This document shows positions 26,931-34,826 of a stretch of DNA of 64,000 nt, piece by piece. The stretch is from positions 1-64,000 of the forward strand of contig CALVEG010000005.1 in NCBI GenBank assembly GCA_944326525.1, written 5' to 3'. A program made the position numbers and the translations under genes. The DNA comes from Candidatus Gastranaerophilales bacterium. GTDB taxonomy: Bacteria > Cyanobacteriota > Vampirovibrionia > Gastranaerophilales > Gastranaerophilaceae. The notes beneath the pieces are model-generated. The model made no database searches, was not told where the DNA came from, and worked only from the letters and a program-made list of their open reading frames with translations. The stretch's first letter is position 1. Each line of letters opens with the position of its first letter.

Positions 26931-27501
26931 GGCTTTAGTTAACAAAATTAAATAAACAGAGCAAGAAAAATGGATAAATTTTTATATTTATAAAAGCCTT
27001 TGGCAAGTCTTGCGCAGATAGCGAAAAAGTAATCTATTTTTAAAGTCCTTCGGACGGGGGCACTTTTTATGGAAAAAGTGCCTCAAAACCATCGACACGC
27101 TTCGTTCGCTAATAATAAGCAAAGCTCAAGTTAAAAGCCGTCAAACTCGCTACGCTCAAACAAAGACGGCTTTGTCGTTCTTTCGCTTGCCATTATTGCT
27201 CACTCCGCTATCGTCGCATTTTTATTTTAACCGCCCTTTACGTAGAGAGCAAGAATTGTTTTGTTTCACAACTTTAGAAGCGAGTTTGCTTGTTTTAGGT
27301 GAAACAATTACAAATGATTAGCGAACGAAGTTCAGGGCGTGGTTTGCGTTGCTTTTCCACAAAAACGACCGACCTTCTAGCGTAAGACTCACCGAAGGCT
27401 ATAAATTTAATGCGTCAGACGATGCGCTCTACTAATTAAGCAAAATTAAATAAACCGAGAGAGATTTACTCAATCGGTTTGAGGGAAAATTGAAGAAATT
27501 T
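26931..27501. other. Intergenic region rich in inverted repeats, no gene seen
   Basis: About 570 bases without a supported ORF. It holds a GGCACTTTTT / AAAAAGTGCC hairpin (27058-27082), an AAAAGCCGTC / GACGGCTTT pair (27133-27173), a 14-base perfect inverted pair (27100-27113 with 27317-27330), a GTTTCAC / GTGAAAC pair (27263-27305), and a direct repeat CAAAATTAAATAAAC (26943-26957 and 27441-27455) at the two ends. It could be a decayed element, a gene remnant or a structured RNA. Confidence 0.4.
27452..27480 (-). terminator. Hairpin after the XRE gene
   Basis: AAACCGA / TCGGTTT arms followed by TTTATTTAATTT on the minus strand, downstream of the gene ending at 27502. Confidence 0.55.
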
Positions 27502-27705
27502 TTAATCGGGAATTTCTTCTAAAATATCCTTAACGCTGCAATTAAAGAACTTCGCAATTTTTTCAAGCGTACTTAGCTTGAGATCAACATGCTCACCTTT
27601 TAAAAGTTTTGTGATTGTTGATGGGCTTATTCCTGTAAGCTCTGCAATTTCTTTTCTTGTGTAGCGTTTATTCCACTTAACTCTAAATAAATTTACGATA
27701 ACCAT
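27502..27705 (-). CDS. XRE-family helix-turn-helix regulator
   Basis: A 67-residue single-domain Cro/C1-type repressor. YTRKEIAELTGISPSTITKLLKG (about 18-40) is the helix-turn-helix, followed by LSTLEKIAKFFNCSVKDIL. I place the start at the ATG at 27705, because upstream sequence would add a hydrophobic stretch foreign to the family. A TATACT box lies 6 bases before it and there is no ribosome binding site. It is divergent from the 80-residue gene at 27818, whose consensus promoter it faces, so it may repress that gene or itself. Confidence 0.82.
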   Translation of the reverse strand: MVIVNLFRVKWNKRYTRKEIAELTGISPSTITKLLKGEHVDLKLSTLEKIAKFFNCSVKDILEEIPD

Positions 27706-27717
27706 AATTACAGTATA
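27706..27717 (-). promoter_or_regulatory. -10 element, leaderless start of the XRE gene
   Basis: The minus strand reads TATACT-GTAATT-ATG. A TTGTTG about 18 bases upstream may be the -35. Confidence 0.45.
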
Positions 27718-27749
27718 TTTATCGGTGGTTGTAATCAACAAAAAAAGTG

Positions 27750-27778
27750 TTGACATTATCTTAAAAGGATAGTATAAT
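27750..27778 (+). promoter_or_regulatory. Consensus sigma-70 promoter
   Basis: TTGACA (27750-27755), a 17-base spacer and TATAAT (27773-27778) drive the 80-residue gene. This is a perfect match to the consensus, rare in this window. It lies in the divergent region next to the XRE gene. Confidence 0.75.
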
Positions 27779-27817
27779 ATCTTTATAGAAATATTACTTA
27801 ATATTAAAAACAGGCTT

Positions 27818-28060
27818 ATGGATTCAGACAATCAACAATTCGGTTATTCCGAAGATTTAATAGCGGAACTAGAATATAAACTTGGAGATTTGTTATCTCA
27901 CATTAAACTATTATCCAATGCGACCGTCGGATTGGGAGCAGATTTTTCATTCGATATTAAAGATATCAATTCGATTAGTCAAACACTTCATGATAAGGCG
28001 GTCAATTCTCTTTTTGTGGTTGAAAAATTAAAAGCTTCTTTAGGGCATTTAAGTGTTTAA
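27818..28060 (+). CDS. Small helical protein, convergent with fliI
   Basis: An 80-residue acidic, helical protein (ELEYKLGDLLSHIKLLSNATVGL; then SISQTLHDKAVNSLFVVEKLKASL). Its stop codon overlaps the end of fliI by 4 bases on the opposite strand. The gene has a perfect promoter, but only a weak CAGG ribosome binding site. Small size and all-helix character recall export chaperones, but no sequence evidence supports that. Unknown function. Confidence 0.55.
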   Translation: MDSDNQQFGYSEDLIAELEYKLGDLLSHIKLLSNATVGLGADFSFDIKDINSISQTLHDKAVNSLFVVEKLKASLGHLSV

Positions 28061-29403
28061 ATTTCAATATCTTTCATCATATCGACAAGTGTGTTTATGG
28101 TTGTATCCATACTTACGATATCGGAAGTTCTCTGTTGCAGGAACGCATTAATTTTCGGCATCAATTCGATTGCAATATCAAGTCTGGGGTTTGTTCCTGG
28201 TTGGTACATACCGACGTCAATAAGGTCTTTGTTTTCTCTGTAAAGTGCCATAATCGTACGCATTTTGCCCGCAGCAGCCTTATGTTCAGGTGTAACAATC
28301 GAGGACATAAGCCTTGAGATACTTCCAAGAACGTCAATTGCCGGATAGTGGTTCATTTCGGCAACCTTACGTGAGAGGAAAATGTGTCCGTCAACAATAC
28401 CTCTTACGATGTCGACTATAGGGTCAGAGATGTCGTCACCTTCCATTAAAACTGTATAAAGAGCTGTGATTGAACCTTTCGGACTGTTTCCGGCTCGTTC
28501 GAGAACTTTTTGAAGCCAAGAAAATATTGATGGCGGATAACCTTTCATAGTCGGAGGTTCGCCGATAGAAAGCCCTACTTCTCTGCCTGCCATAGCGCAA
28601 CGGGTTACGGTGTCGGTCATAAGAAAAACTTTTTTCCCTTGATCTCTGAAATATTCGCAAACAGCAGTTGCGGCTTGAAGTGCTTTTTGACGGATTAATG
28701 GCGGCTGATCGCCTGTTGAGCAGACAAGAACAGACTTTTTCATACCTTCTTCGCCAAGGGCATCTTCGACAAATTCTTTAACTTCTCTTCCACGTTCTCC
28801 GATGAGGGCAACGACGTTAACATCAGCATCCGAGTTCCTTGCAATCATACCGAGAAGCGTACTTTTTCCGACACCTGAGCCTGCAAATAACCCCAAACGC
28901 TGTCCGCAACCCATTGTCATACAACTGTCGATTGCTCTTACGCCTGTTGAGAAAACTTCTGTGATAATCGGTCTTTCAAAAGGTCCCGGAGGCGGGCCTT
29001 CAATAGGACGCCAGGTGGCTCCTGTTGTGTCAAGCGGTTTTCCGTCTATCGGTTCTCCCATAGGGTTTATTAGTCTTCCAAGAAGAAAATCTCCGACCGG
29101 AATGATAATCGGTTTTCCCATTGATGTTACAAGACTTCCTTGTCCTATCCCGTTTCCGTCAAGAAGAAGCAGCAGTTGAGCAGCTTCACCTTTAAAGGCA
29201 ACAACTTCGGCAGGTTTCTTTTCGCCTGATTCTGTTTCAATATAGCATAAATCCCCGATTTTAAGTCCCGGAAGCTTTACCTCTACTGTTAAGCCCAAAA
29301 GTTTTGATACTGTTCCTTTGAACTTGAAAAGGGTTGTTTCATTAAGTTTTGATTTAACCCGTTGTTTTAATTCTGTAAGTCTGCTGTCATCAATATTCTG
29401 CAT
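28057..29403 (-). CDS. fliI: FliI/SctN-family ATPase (flagellar or type III export)
   Basis: A 448-residue AAA+-like ATPase related to F1-beta. Walker A is GLFAGSGVGKST (about 166-177) and Walker B is VFLMTDTVTRCAMAGRE (about 248-264). IGEPP, GYPPSIFSWLQKVLERAGN and DGHIFLSRKVAEMNHYPAIDVLGSISR are FliI/SctN family blocks. N-terminal beta-barrel residues 25-95 are present. In flagella and injectisomes it unfolds and delivers substrates to the FlhA/SctV gate. No other export gene adjoins it; a soluble FlhA-domain gene lies ~14 kb away. The promoter TTGTTT-17-TATAAT ends 6 bases before the ATG, so the message is likely leaderless. Confidence 0.92.
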   Translation of the reverse strand: MQNIDDSRLTELKQRVKSKLNETTLFKFKGTVSKLLGLTVEVKLPGLKIGDLCYIETESGEKKPAEVVAFKGEAAQLLLLLDGNGIGQGSLVTSMGKPIIIPVGDFLLGRLINPMGEPIDGKPLDTTGATWRPIEGPPPGPFERPIITEVFSTGVRAIDSCMTMGCGQRLGLFAGSGVGKSTLLGMIARNSDADVNVVALIGERGREVKEFVEDALGEEGMKKSVLVCSTGDQPPLIRQKALQAATAVCEYFRDQGKKVFLMTDTVTRCAMAGREVGLSIGEPPTMKGYPPSIFSWLQKVLERAGNSPKGSITALYTVLMEGDDISDPIVDIVRGIVDGHIFLSRKVAEMNHYPAIDVLGSISRLMSSIVTPEHKAAAGKMRTIMALYRENKDLIDVGMYQPGTNPRLDIAIELMPKINAFLQQRTSDIVSMDTTINTLVDMMKDIEI

Positions 29404-29438
29404 ATTAAGATTATAATTAGAATTTATTTAAAAAACAA
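29404..29438 (-). promoter_or_regulatory. Sigma-70-like promoter, leaderless start of fliI
   Basis: On the minus strand TTGTTT (29438-29433), a 17-base spacer, TATAAT (29415-29410), then CTTAAT and ATG. Confidence 0.6.
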
Positions 29439-29485
29439 TTTGTTTACATTTGATTTTGTGGTAGAATTTTTGAGGAGTAAGAATT

Positions 29486-30289
29486 ATGACATTACCGCAG
29501 AATTTTGGAATAGCAATGTTGATGACGCTTTTTGCCGGTTTGACGACGGCAATTGGCGGGGCTATTGCTTTTATGGTTAAAAAAGATAATCTAAGAGCTT
29601 TGTCTGTGGGGCTTGGGTTTTCTGCGGGAGTTATGATTTTTCTTTCGTTTAACGATATAATTCCAGAGGCTGGCGAGCTTTTGGCTGTGAATTATCCGAA
29701 TGCTTATGAATGGATGGTTTTGTTCGGATTTGTTGCAGGGATTGTTGTTGCAATATTGATAGATTATTTTCTTCCTGATCACGTTGATCCTGAGGAACTT
29801 GAAAATCCTGAAGGTCCTTGTAATAAGCGTCATAAAATAAAAAGAGCAGGACTTTTAACTGCTATTGCTATTTGTGTGCACAACTTTCCTGAAGGAATGG
29901 CTACTTTTTTAACTACAACGCAGAATTTAACTTTAGGTATTTCTGTTGGGTTAGCGATTGCAATTCATAATATTCCGGAAGGAATTGCTGTTGCGCTTCC
30001 TATATATCATGTGACAGGCAAAAAGCGTTATGCAATGCTATATGCGGCATTGTCGGGTATTACTGAACCAATCGGGGCGGTTATCGGAATGTTTTTATTC
30101 AGCTTGTTTTTGCCTCAAGTGCTTGTGGGAATTTTGCTTGCAGCTGTTGCCGGAATTATGATTTATCTTTCATTTGATACGTTGTTGCCGTTATCAAGAG
30201 AATACGGAAGTTGGCACCTTTCCATGATTGGAATTGTGACAGGAATTTTGTTTATTTGGACAGGTTTGATTATTTTGGGGCATATTTAA
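29486..30289 (+). CDS. zupT: ZIP-family zinc/divalent metal transporter
   Basis: A 267-residue membrane protein with eight predicted helices. The metal-path motifs HNFPEGMA (about residue 131) and HNIPEGIAVALP (about 161) on helices IV and V are those of ZupT, which imports Zn2+, Fe2+ and Mn2+. The His/Glu pairs are intact. An acidic loop (about 95-115) precedes helix IV. A GAGGAG site lies 7 bases before the ATG. It is monocistronic and followed by a terminator. Confidence 0.92.
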   Translation: MTLPQNFGIAMLMTLFAGLTTAIGGAIAFMVKKDNLRALSVGLGFSAGVMIFLSFNDIIPEAGELLAVNYPNAYEWMVLFGFVAGIVVAILIDYFLPDHVDPEELENPEGPCNKRHKIKRAGLLTAIAICVHNFPEGMATFLTTTQNLTLGISVGLAIAIHNIPEGIAVALPIYHVTGKKRYAMLYAALSGITEPIGAVIGMFLFSLFLPQVLVGILLAAVAGIMIYLSFDTLLPLSREYGSWHLSMIGIVTGILFIWTGLIILGHI

Positions 30290-30335
30290 TATACCGCTAA
30301 AGGCTTTTAAATTCTTAGATTTAGCGTTTTGTGCT

Positions 30336-30388
30336 GTCCGTAAAAATACGTACGTATTTTTACTTAAGTAGAATTGCGGACTTTTTTT
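30336..30388 (+). terminator. Terminator after zupT with a perfect palindrome
   Basis: GTCCG / CGGAC arms enclose a 22-base perfect palindrome (30341-30362, TAAAAATACGT and its complement) and run into TTTTTTT at 30382-30388. Confidence 0.65.
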
Positions 30389-30390
30389 AT

Positions 30391-30420
30391 TTGAAAAAAA
30401 TATTATAATCAAAATATAAA
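30391..30420 (+). promoter_or_regulatory. Promoter upstream of the capsid island
   Basis: TTGAAA (30391-30396), an 18-base spacer and TATAAA (30415-30420). Expected start near 30427. Confidence 0.5.
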
Positions 30421-30426
30421 AGACAT

Positions 30427-30695
30427 AACCGGAATAAATTCAGAAGGGAAGAAGCTTTTAATCCGGGGCAGGAGAAAAAACGGGATATTAAAACTGTTAA
30501 AGTCAAAATGCTTTTAAACAGTTTGATTAGTCGTGGCTTTCCAAAAAATGCACATTGAAAATCCTTTGCTTAATAAGGCTTAATTTATAAGTTTTAGCTA
30601 TATGAAATCCATCTCTTAACACCCTAAACCCGCAGTTGTGCGGAGGTATTATTAATTTATCTTACTCTATCGGGAGGATTTTTCCTCCCTTTTTG
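30427..30695 (+). ncRNA. Candidate ~270-base leader or small RNA before the capsid island
   Basis: The segment lies between a promoter and a strong terminator and holds no ORF longer than 16 codons with a ribosome binding site. It contains a CCGCA-GTTG-TGCGG hairpin (about 30631-30645). It may be an independent small RNA or an attenuated leader for the operon that starts at 30775. No known RNA family is recognised. Confidence 0.4.
30672..30695 (+). terminator. Strong terminator/attenuator hairpin before the capsid island
   Basis: GGGAGGA-TTTT-TCCTCCC followed by TTTTT; 80 bases upstream of the LuxR-type gene. Confidence 0.8.
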
Positions 30696-30774
30696 TTAGA
30701 CTGAAATATTATTAATTTAAAGGGGTGTGGTTAAGATAATATGAAAAAAACTAAAAATTTTAAGGAATTAAGTA

Positions 30775-30981
30775 ATGATTATATCACCAAAGGAACTAAA
30801 TGTTTTGACTTTGGTTGCGCAGGGTTATTCAGATAAGGAAATTGGGGCTAAATTAAAGATTTCCGAACGTACTGTTCAAACGCATATAACGCGAATAATA
30901 TTAAAGTTAAATGCAAAAAACCGAGTCAATGCGGCAGTTTTGTTTTTTGTAAAAAATACAAAACTTTTTAAAAAGCACTAG
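30775..30981 (+). CDS. Stand-alone LuxR/GerE-type helix-turn-helix protein
   Basis: A 68-residue protein that is almost only a GerE domain: ISPKELNVLTLVAQGYSDKEIGAKLKISERTVQTHITRI (split over about 3-41) followed by LKLNAKNRVNAAVLFF. No receiver or ligand-binding domain is attached. An AAGGA site lies 7 bases before the ATG. It is the first gene of the capsid island, 18 bases before the amidase, so it may control the island. A 31-codon ORF (30741-30836) overlaps its start in another frame. Confidence 0.82.
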   Translation: MIISPKELNVLTLVAQGYSDKEIGAKLKISERTVQTHITRIILKLNAKNRVNAAVLFFVKNTKLFKKH

Positions 30982-30999
30982 TAATAAAGGACAATAGTT

Positions 31000-31497
31000 A
31001 TGAAAAGAATTATACTTCACTGGACGGGCGGAGGGTATTATCCTACGGCTGTTGAGAAAGAATATTACCATTTTTTGGTAGATGCAGAAGGTAGAGTTTA
31101 TAAGGGGAAATTTCGACCGGAGGACAATCTTGTTTGCAAGCCTCATAGTTATGCTGCGCATACGGGCGGTGGTAATACAGGTTCAATTGGTATTGCGTTG
31201 TGCGGAATGCAGGGGTATAAGGATTGTCGGGTTGTTGGCAAGTACCCAATCACTCTTGCACAATTTGAGAAGGCTATGAAATTAGCTGCATATATTGCTT
31301 GTAAATATAAGCTGGTTGTTGATAGAACAACGGTTATGACACATTACGAATTTGGAATAAAGCATCCTGCTACTTCAAGTTATGGCAAGCCGGATATAAC
31401 TTTTATTCCAGCATACCCTTGGGTAAGTAAAAATGAAGTCGGAGATTTTATCCGCTCAAAAATAAGGTGGTACAAAACAAAAATGAAAGAGGTTTAG
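31000..31497 (+). CDS. N-acetylmuramoyl-L-alanine amidase (endolysin type)
   Basis: A 165-residue Amidase_2/PGRP-fold enzyme that cuts the amide between muramic acid and the peptide stem. Zinc-site features: LHWTGG at residues 6-11, the HSYAAHTGGGNTGSIGIALCG block (split over about 49-69) and a late KHPATSSYGKPDI segment (about 126-138). It has no signal peptide, as in phage endolysins, which rely on a holin. An AAAGGACA site precedes the ATG. It stands in front of the structural genes, an unusual place for a lysis gene. Confidence 0.88.
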   Translation: MKRIILHWTGGGYYPTAVEKEYYHFLVDAEGRVYKGKFRPEDNLVCKPHSYAAHTGGGNTGSIGIALCGMQGYKDCRVVGKYPITLAQFEKAMKLAAYIACKYKLVVDRTTVMTHYEFGIKHPATSSYGKPDITFIPAYPWVSKNEVGDFIRSKIRWYKTKMKEV

Positions 31498-31499
31498 TT

Positions 31500-33023
31500 A
31501 TGGAAACAGATTATTACAATTTATCAGGCGGAATTAATCTTGCGCTAACTAAAACAGAACTCGGAATTGACACAAAAAAAATGTACTGGTCAGACAGCAA
31601 AAATGTTGAAATATACAAAAACCGAGGAGTTTCAAAACAATTGGGAAATACCCAGATTTGTGCAGTTCCGAATAATGAAGCCATAACAGGACTTCATGAA
31701 ATGTTTTATAGGGATGATTCTAAGCTTGTTATAACAACAGAATCCGGAAAAATTTATGTTTTTAACCCGATAAATAATGCTATGACATTGTTAAGTTCAA
31801 AAACATTAAAAGGTAAAAAACCGCGATTTGCATCATTTTTAAACGGTGTACTTTGCATAACAGAAAGTGATGGTTTGTTTTATATAAAAAATGATTCAAC
31901 GTATAGTGTTGTAGATTGTAACTTAAAAAATTCATCAGGCTTAACAGTAACAGGAGATGTTTTAACCGTTTACAAAAGCCGAGTGTGGGTTGCAAGTCAG
32001 TCAACAATATATTATTCAGCGCTTGGAACTTATAATGATTTTACAAGTGATGATGATGCCGGTTATATAAGTGATTTTCATACAGATACTGCGGAAATTA
32101 CGGCATTAAAGTCTTATAAGGATTATTTAGCGATTTACAAAAAAGATAAAGTATATCTTTTGACAGGAACGAGTCCTTCAGATTTTGCAATTGTTCCTTT
32201 TGCAGATAGAGGAACTGTAGCACCGAGATGTGTTGCAAATGTAGATAACAAACAGTATTTTTTATCTTCAGGTATTTTTGCTCTTGAGCAGGTTGGCGAG
32301 CTTAACCAAATTCAATTAGGCTCTGAAATTTCACTGAAAATCAGACCGGAATTTGACAGTTTTGATAAAAGTAAGTTGTCGGAATCTATTTGTGTTCATT
32401 ATGAAAATAAAAATCAAATGTGGTTTTTTATACCGTATGCTACACAAGATTATTATCAAACAATTTGGATTAATGATTATGTAAATAAAGCTTGGTACAA
32501 GCGAGTTGTACCTCAAAATATTACAACGGCTGGAATTTTTGAAGATTATGTAATTACGGGAGATGCCAGCGGTAAAATTTACAGAGAAAATTACGGTTCG
32601 ACATTTAACGGAAAAGCGATAGATTTTATGTGGAAATCTCCGTTTTTATCAATAGGTTCTCCTCACCACAGAAAAGTAATAGATGAATTTTACTTTATTC
32701 TTGATGATGCATATGATAATAATTTTAACTTTTCGGTATACAAGGATTATGACAGCCAACTTAGTGATGATCCGGAAAAAATTTATTCGGTTCATTATGA
32801 TCAATTAATCTGGGCAGATGACAATACTTCTGATAATCTTCCTTGTCATTGGACTCCGGACGATGCTGATGTGCCAGTTTGGCCGGCAAACAAGGATGTG
32901 CTTGAAAAGGCAGAAATTTCCGAATCAAATTATGCAATTCAATTATGTGTAGAAGGTTCAGAAGAAAATGAGAATGTTGCAATAATCGGTTTGCAATTTA
33001 GAGAAATTTATAACGATGATTAG
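31500..33023 (+). CDS. Phage beta-propeller tail / DNA-stabilisation-like protein
   Basis: A 507-residue protein. I chose the ATG at 31500 (AAAGAGG site) over an upstream GTG inside the amidase gene. The sequence is a series of beta-strand repeats with YxxGxxxxxF-type blades (LVITTESGKIYVFNP, LAIYKKDKVYLLTG, YVITGDASGKIYREN). It has the overall look of podovirus tail-knob or P22 gp10-like connector proteins. An N-terminal NLSGGINLALTKTELG segment is common in such phage proteins. Function is inferred from fold pattern and position before the coat gene. Confidence 0.65.
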   Translation: METDYYNLSGGINLALTKTELGIDTKKMYWSDSKNVEIYKNRGVSKQLGNTQICAVPNNEAITGLHEMFYRDDSKLVITTESGKIYVFNPINNAMTLLSSKTLKGKKPRFASFLNGVLCITESDGLFYIKNDSTYSVVDCNLKNSSGLTVTGDVLTVYKSRVWVASQSTIYYSALGTYNDFTSDDDAGYISDFHTDTAEITALKSYKDYLAIYKKDKVYLLTGTSPSDFAIVPFADRGTVAPRCVANVDNKQYFLSSGIFALEQVGELNQIQLGSEISLKIRPEFDSFDKSKLSESICVHYENKNQMWFFIPYATQDYYQTIWINDYVNKAWYKRVVPQNITTAGIFEDYVITGDASGKIYRENYGSTFNGKAIDFMWKSPFLSIGSPHHRKVIDEFYFILDDAYDNNFNFSVYKDYDSQLSDDPEKIYSVHYDQLIWADDNTSDNLPCHWTPDDADVPVWPANKDVLEKAEISESNYAIQLCVEGSEENENVAIIGLQFREIYNDD

Positions 33024-33082
33024 CTCCGTTCATTTTTTATAACAGTATTTACACTATTAAGCCAAGAAAGGGAAATGAAATT

Positions 33083-33946
33083 ATGGCAGAAACAAATTCT
33101 TATTCAGTTTTTATTCCGGAAATATGGAGTGCAAAATTGAACAACATGCTTGAAAAAGAGTGTGTAATGCTACAGTGTGTTAACAGAAATTACGAAGGTG
33201 AAATTAAAAATCAGGGCGACAAAGTGAAAATTATAACTCCGGCTCCTGTGACAATTTCTACACTCACAACAAGTTCAATTACATACAATGAATTAGAACC
33301 GACATCAACAGATTTAGTAATTGATCAGAAGAAGTTTTTTGCATTCAAAATCAATGATGTAGCACAGGTTCAGTCAAATTCAGACATTATGGAAGCTCAT
33401 TTACAGAATGCCAAAAATGCTATAGAAGAAGTTCAAGATGCTTATCTTTTATCAATGCACGCAAATGTTGATGAAAACAATATAGTTGGTTCAGAATCAG
33501 TTCCTGTAACACTTGACAAGACTACAATTTATGAAAACTTTGTAAATCTTGCAATGAAACTAAAAGACTCAAATGCGGTAAAAGCAGGAAAGCGTCCTTG
33601 GGTTGTAATTAACCCGCTAGTTGAATCTTATCTTCTTCAAAGTACAGAATTTATCGGAGCAAACAATGTTGCGGATGAAACATTAAGAGAAGGTGCGATT
33701 GGACGAATTGCCGGCATGGATGTTCTTGTAAGTACAAATCTTACACCTGTATCAAACAATTACTATATTATGGCAGGAACAAACGATGCAATAACATTTG
33801 CCTCACAGCTTGCAAGAATTGAAAGTTTGCGAGATAAAGACAGTTTTTCAGATTTAGTCAGAGGTCTGTACTTATACGGTGCAAAAACTGTACAGCCAAA
33901 AGCTTTGGCAAAAATGGTAGTAAAAGATCCGAATGCTGAAGAATAA
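33083..33946 (+). CDS. Major capsid (coat) protein
   Basis: A 287-residue phage coat protein of HK97 fold, P22-coat-like/T7-like class. It shows FIPEIWSAKLNNMLEKE near the N-terminus, VKIITPAPVTI (about 49-59), FFAFKINDVAQVQS (about 89-102), WVVINPLVESYLLQS and AGMDVLVSTNLTP (about 213-225). No prohead protease or delta domain is visible. A GGGAAATG site precedes the ATG. It is followed by a scaffold-like gene rather than preceded by one. Confidence 0.85.
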   Translation: MAETNSYSVFIPEIWSAKLNNMLEKECVMLQCVNRNYEGEIKNQGDKVKIITPAPVTISTLTTSSITYNELEPTSTDLVIDQKKFFAFKINDVAQVQSNSDIMEAHLQNAKNAIEEVQDAYLLSMHANVDENNIVGSESVPVTLDKTTIYENFVNLAMKLKDSNAVKAGKRPWVVINPLVESYLLQSTEFIGANNVADETLREGAIGRIAGMDVLVSTNLTPVSNNYYIMAGTNDAITFASQLARIESLRDKDSFSDLVRGLYLYGAKTVQPKALAKMVVKDPNAEE

Positions 33947-34029
33947 GAATAGAGCAAAAGTTTAAAACTCAAAAGTATTTAGAGGTTTAAGCTTTGTATG
34001 TAAATCCAGAACAAATAGGAGAAAATTAG

Positions 34030-34749
34030 ATGTTAAACAACAATGCAGCAAATCAAATTTCATCGACTGCCGCAGTCCAACAGCAAGGTTTGATGAATAA
34101 TAATCCGATGCAAGGTCAGATTTCGGGTGCAATGTCTGCAATGCCTAACAATACAACGGGTAGTCCTAATGCAATAAGACAAGCATTGATGCGTGATATG
34201 AGTATCATAAACAGTCTTATGCAATCAGGTGTAATAAACTCGGTACAAGGACAACATTTGATGAACTTCATCATAAACAAGGCGCAATTAGAGTCAACAA
34301 GGCAGCCGCAGACACAAACTTTCACCCAGTTGTCGCAAAATCCTCAAACGACAATTCCGCAAGGAGGAATTGTTTACGGGATAGAAGCGTTCTTAAAAGA
34401 AAATCCAGACTTTTTTAACAAGAATGGCAGAAGCCGCGTGTTGGAATATTTAAAGAAATCGAACTCTGTTGTAGACAAAGATGAAATAATGCAGATAGCC
34501 GAACTGGTCGAAGCCCTAGAGCAAAGTGCCGTAGACGGATATTTGCAAACACAGGCGCACGAGAAATCAATAAATGACGAAAACAAGGCCGCCAAAGCGA
34601 AGTTGAGAGCGAATGCACAAAATTCAAATACGGCAGATGCAAATGCGAAGGTATTTACTCGTGAGCAAATCGGCAGAATGAGCGGAGCAGAATTTGCCAA
34701 AAACGAAAAAGCAATAATGGAACAGTTAAGAAACGGCTTAATCCGATAA
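34030..34749 (+). CDS. Phage scaffolding-like protein
   Basis: A 239-residue hydrophilic protein. Residues 1-110 are Asn/Gln/Ser/Met-rich and probably disordered. Residues ~115-200 are charged helix (FLKENPDFF, IAELVEALEQSA). The C-terminus FTREQIGRMSGAEFAKNEKAIM is a basic helical end like coat-binding ends of scaffold proteins. It lies next to the coat gene. An AGGAG site is 10 bases upstream. Identity is inferred from composition, C-terminal motif and position. Confidence 0.65.
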   Translation: MLNNNAANQISSTAAVQQQGLMNNNPMQGQISGAMSAMPNNTTGSPNAIRQALMRDMSIINSLMQSGVINSVQGQHLMNFIINKAQLESTRQPQTQTFTQLSQNPQTTIPQGGIVYGIEAFLKENPDFFNKNGRSRVLEYLKKSNSVVDKDEIMQIAELVEALEQSAVDGYLQTQAHEKSINDENKAAKAKLRANAQNSNTADANAKVFTREQIGRMSGAEFAKNEKAIMEQLRNGLIR

Positions 34750-34769
34750 TAACGGCAAATTTAGAAAAT

Positions 34770-34798
34770 CTTACGGGCGGGTTAAGCCCGTCCGCAAG
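34770..34798 (+). terminator. Hairpin between scaffold and adaptor genes
   Basis: CTTACGGGCGGG pairs with CCCGTCCGCAAG over 12 base pairs (two G-U). The T-tract is weak (ATTTATT), so it may be a processing or attenuation site. Confidence 0.5.
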
Positions 34799-34826
34799 AT
34801 TTATTAAAAGACTCGAGGAGAAAAAT

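Noticed and set aside
26943-27455. Attachment sites (CAAAATTAAATAAAC direct repeat)
   Set aside because: The repeat is short and AT-rich, no integrase lies near, and no copy was seen at the end of the capsid island.
27706-27831. Longer N-terminus for the XRE protein
   Set aside because: It would add a hydrophobic stretch foreign to the family and run through the -10 element and the facing promoter.
27502-28060. Toxin-antitoxin pair (XRE plus 80-residue protein)
   Set aside because: The genes are divergent rather than in an operon and the small protein has no toxin-like motif.
30741-30836. A 31-codon ORF before the LuxR-type gene, possibly a frameshifted N-terminus
   Set aside because: The GerE domain is complete from the ATG at 30775 with its own ribosome binding site, so no frameshift is needed.
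31467-31499. GTG start of the phage beta-propeller gene inside the amidase gene
   Set aside because: The ATG at 31500 has a proper AAAGAGG site and avoids the overlap.
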